A stretch of 64,000 bases of DNA. It comes from Exiguobacterium qingdaonense. Lineage in GTDB: Bacteria > Bacillota > Bacilli > Exiguobacteriales > Exiguobacteriaceae. A program made the position numbers and the translations under genes. Below, piece after piece: positions 63,651 through 64,000 of this stretch. The stretch lies in the NCBI RefSeq assembly GCF_018617855.1, contig NZ_JACSKY010000007.1, positions 62,001 through 126,000 on the forward strand, read 5' to 3'. Under the pieces are notes generated by a model. It ran no database searches. It was not told where the DNA came from and saw only the letters and a list, made by a program, of their open reading frames with translations. Numbering within the stretch: position 1 is the first letter of the stretch; every line of letters starts with the position of its first letter.

Positions 63651-64000
63651 GCGAGCACCTCCTTGGCGATTTGAACATAGCGCTCACCCGTCGGAGCGAG
63701 GGTCAATTTCCGTTCTTCGTCACTGACCCGCTCAATCGTGATGGACAAACGCTCTTCCGGAAGGGAAGACTCGATCAAGTTCGACCATTCCACGATGGCG
63801 ACACCGTCACCGTTAATATATTCCTCAAGACCGATGTCATCTCCCGTATCTTCGAGTCGATAGACATCCATATGATAGAGCGGCAAGCGTCCTTTATATT
63901 GCTTCATAATCGTGAACGTCGGACTGTTGACGTTACGTGAGACACCAAGTCCTTTTGCGAATCCTTGTGTGAACGTCGTCTTACCGGCACCAAGGTCACC
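63647..64000 (-). CDS. tsaE: tRNA threonylcarbamoyladenosine synthesis ATPase TsaE (cut by window edge)
   Basis: The last ~118 residues of TsaE; its 5' end lies beyond base 64000. Walker A GDLGAGKTTFTQGF is visible at the edge, followed by VNSPTFTIMKQY, YHMDVYRLED and the Walker B-like region IVEWSNLI, all typical of the YjeE/TsaE family. It powers turnover of the TsaB-TsaD complex. The start codon is not visible. An internal ATG at 63907 is not the true start because conserved sequence continues upstream. Confidence 0.96.
   Translation of the reverse strand, partial: GDLGAGKTTFTQGFAKGLGVSRNVNSPTFTIMKQYKGRLPLYHMDVYRLEDTGDDIGLEEYINGDGVAIVEWSNLIESSLPEERLSITIERVSDEERKLTLAPTGERYVQIAKEVLA

Overview
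The window looks like the chromosome of a low-to-moderate GC Gram-positive bacterium of the Bacilli, most plausibly Exiguobacterium (an inference from gene content, codon style and strong AAGGAGG-type ribosome sites; no rRNA is present to prove it). The right part preserves the ydiB-ydiL-groESL neighbourhood known from Bacillus subtilis: tsaE, tsaB, rimI, tsaD, an ABC-F protein, rex, tatA, tatC, a ydiK-like gene, a CPBP protease (ydiL-like), groES and groEL. Iron uptake, flavodoxin, NADH oxidase, an SgrR-like regulator with an MFS exporter, and several small membrane proteins are inserted among these genes. No tRNA, rRNA, CRISPR array or insertion sequence was recognised.

Left part (1-6334): the end of an MFS transporter with a MarR regulator, a flavin amine oxidase, a nucleotidyltransferase-fold protein overlapping a DUF3841-like gene, a second DUF3841-like paralogue, small membrane proteins, a MazG-like pyrophosphohydrolase and the 3' remnant of a DUF2075 helicase gene. 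From 6335 to about 10340 there is an AT-rich cargo: a PadR regulator, a divergent MFS exporter with a recognisable PadR-type operator, a DUF1516 (YisL-like) protein and an ABC1/UbiB-like kinase.

The centre (10464-41328) is a dense defence island. It holds a long prokaryotic Argonaute with an intact DEDD catalytic tetrad. Next comes a five-gene leftward operon: an uncharacterised 777-residue protein, a HEPN-CBS fusion, an uncharacterised 405-residue protein, a HelD-like SF1 helicase and a NucS-like/DUF5655 nuclease. Facing it are drmA and drmB, the core DISARM genes, without drmC or a DISARM methylase. Then come a complete type I restriction-modification system (hsdM, hsdS, hsdR), a small coiled-coil lipoprotein, a modification-dependent Mrr-type nuclease and a complete Wadjet system (jetA, jetB, jetC, jetD) whose operon runs directly into the Mrr gene. 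The best candidate for an undescribed system is the divergent seven-gene unit at 12719-25338, in which a possible HEPN ribonuclease with nucleotide-sensing CBS domains sits beside DISARM-like, helicase and nuclease components.

The right part (41600-64000) is housekeeping. groESL carries a perfect CIRCE operator. The water-forming NADH oxidase gene has two Rex-like sites, and rex itself lies about 1.6 kb away. The siderophore ABC transporter/binding-protein pair and the flavodoxin share a near-identical promoter with a Fur box. The tsaD-rimI-tsaB-tsaE genes overlap and work in tRNA t6A synthesis; tsaE runs off the right edge.
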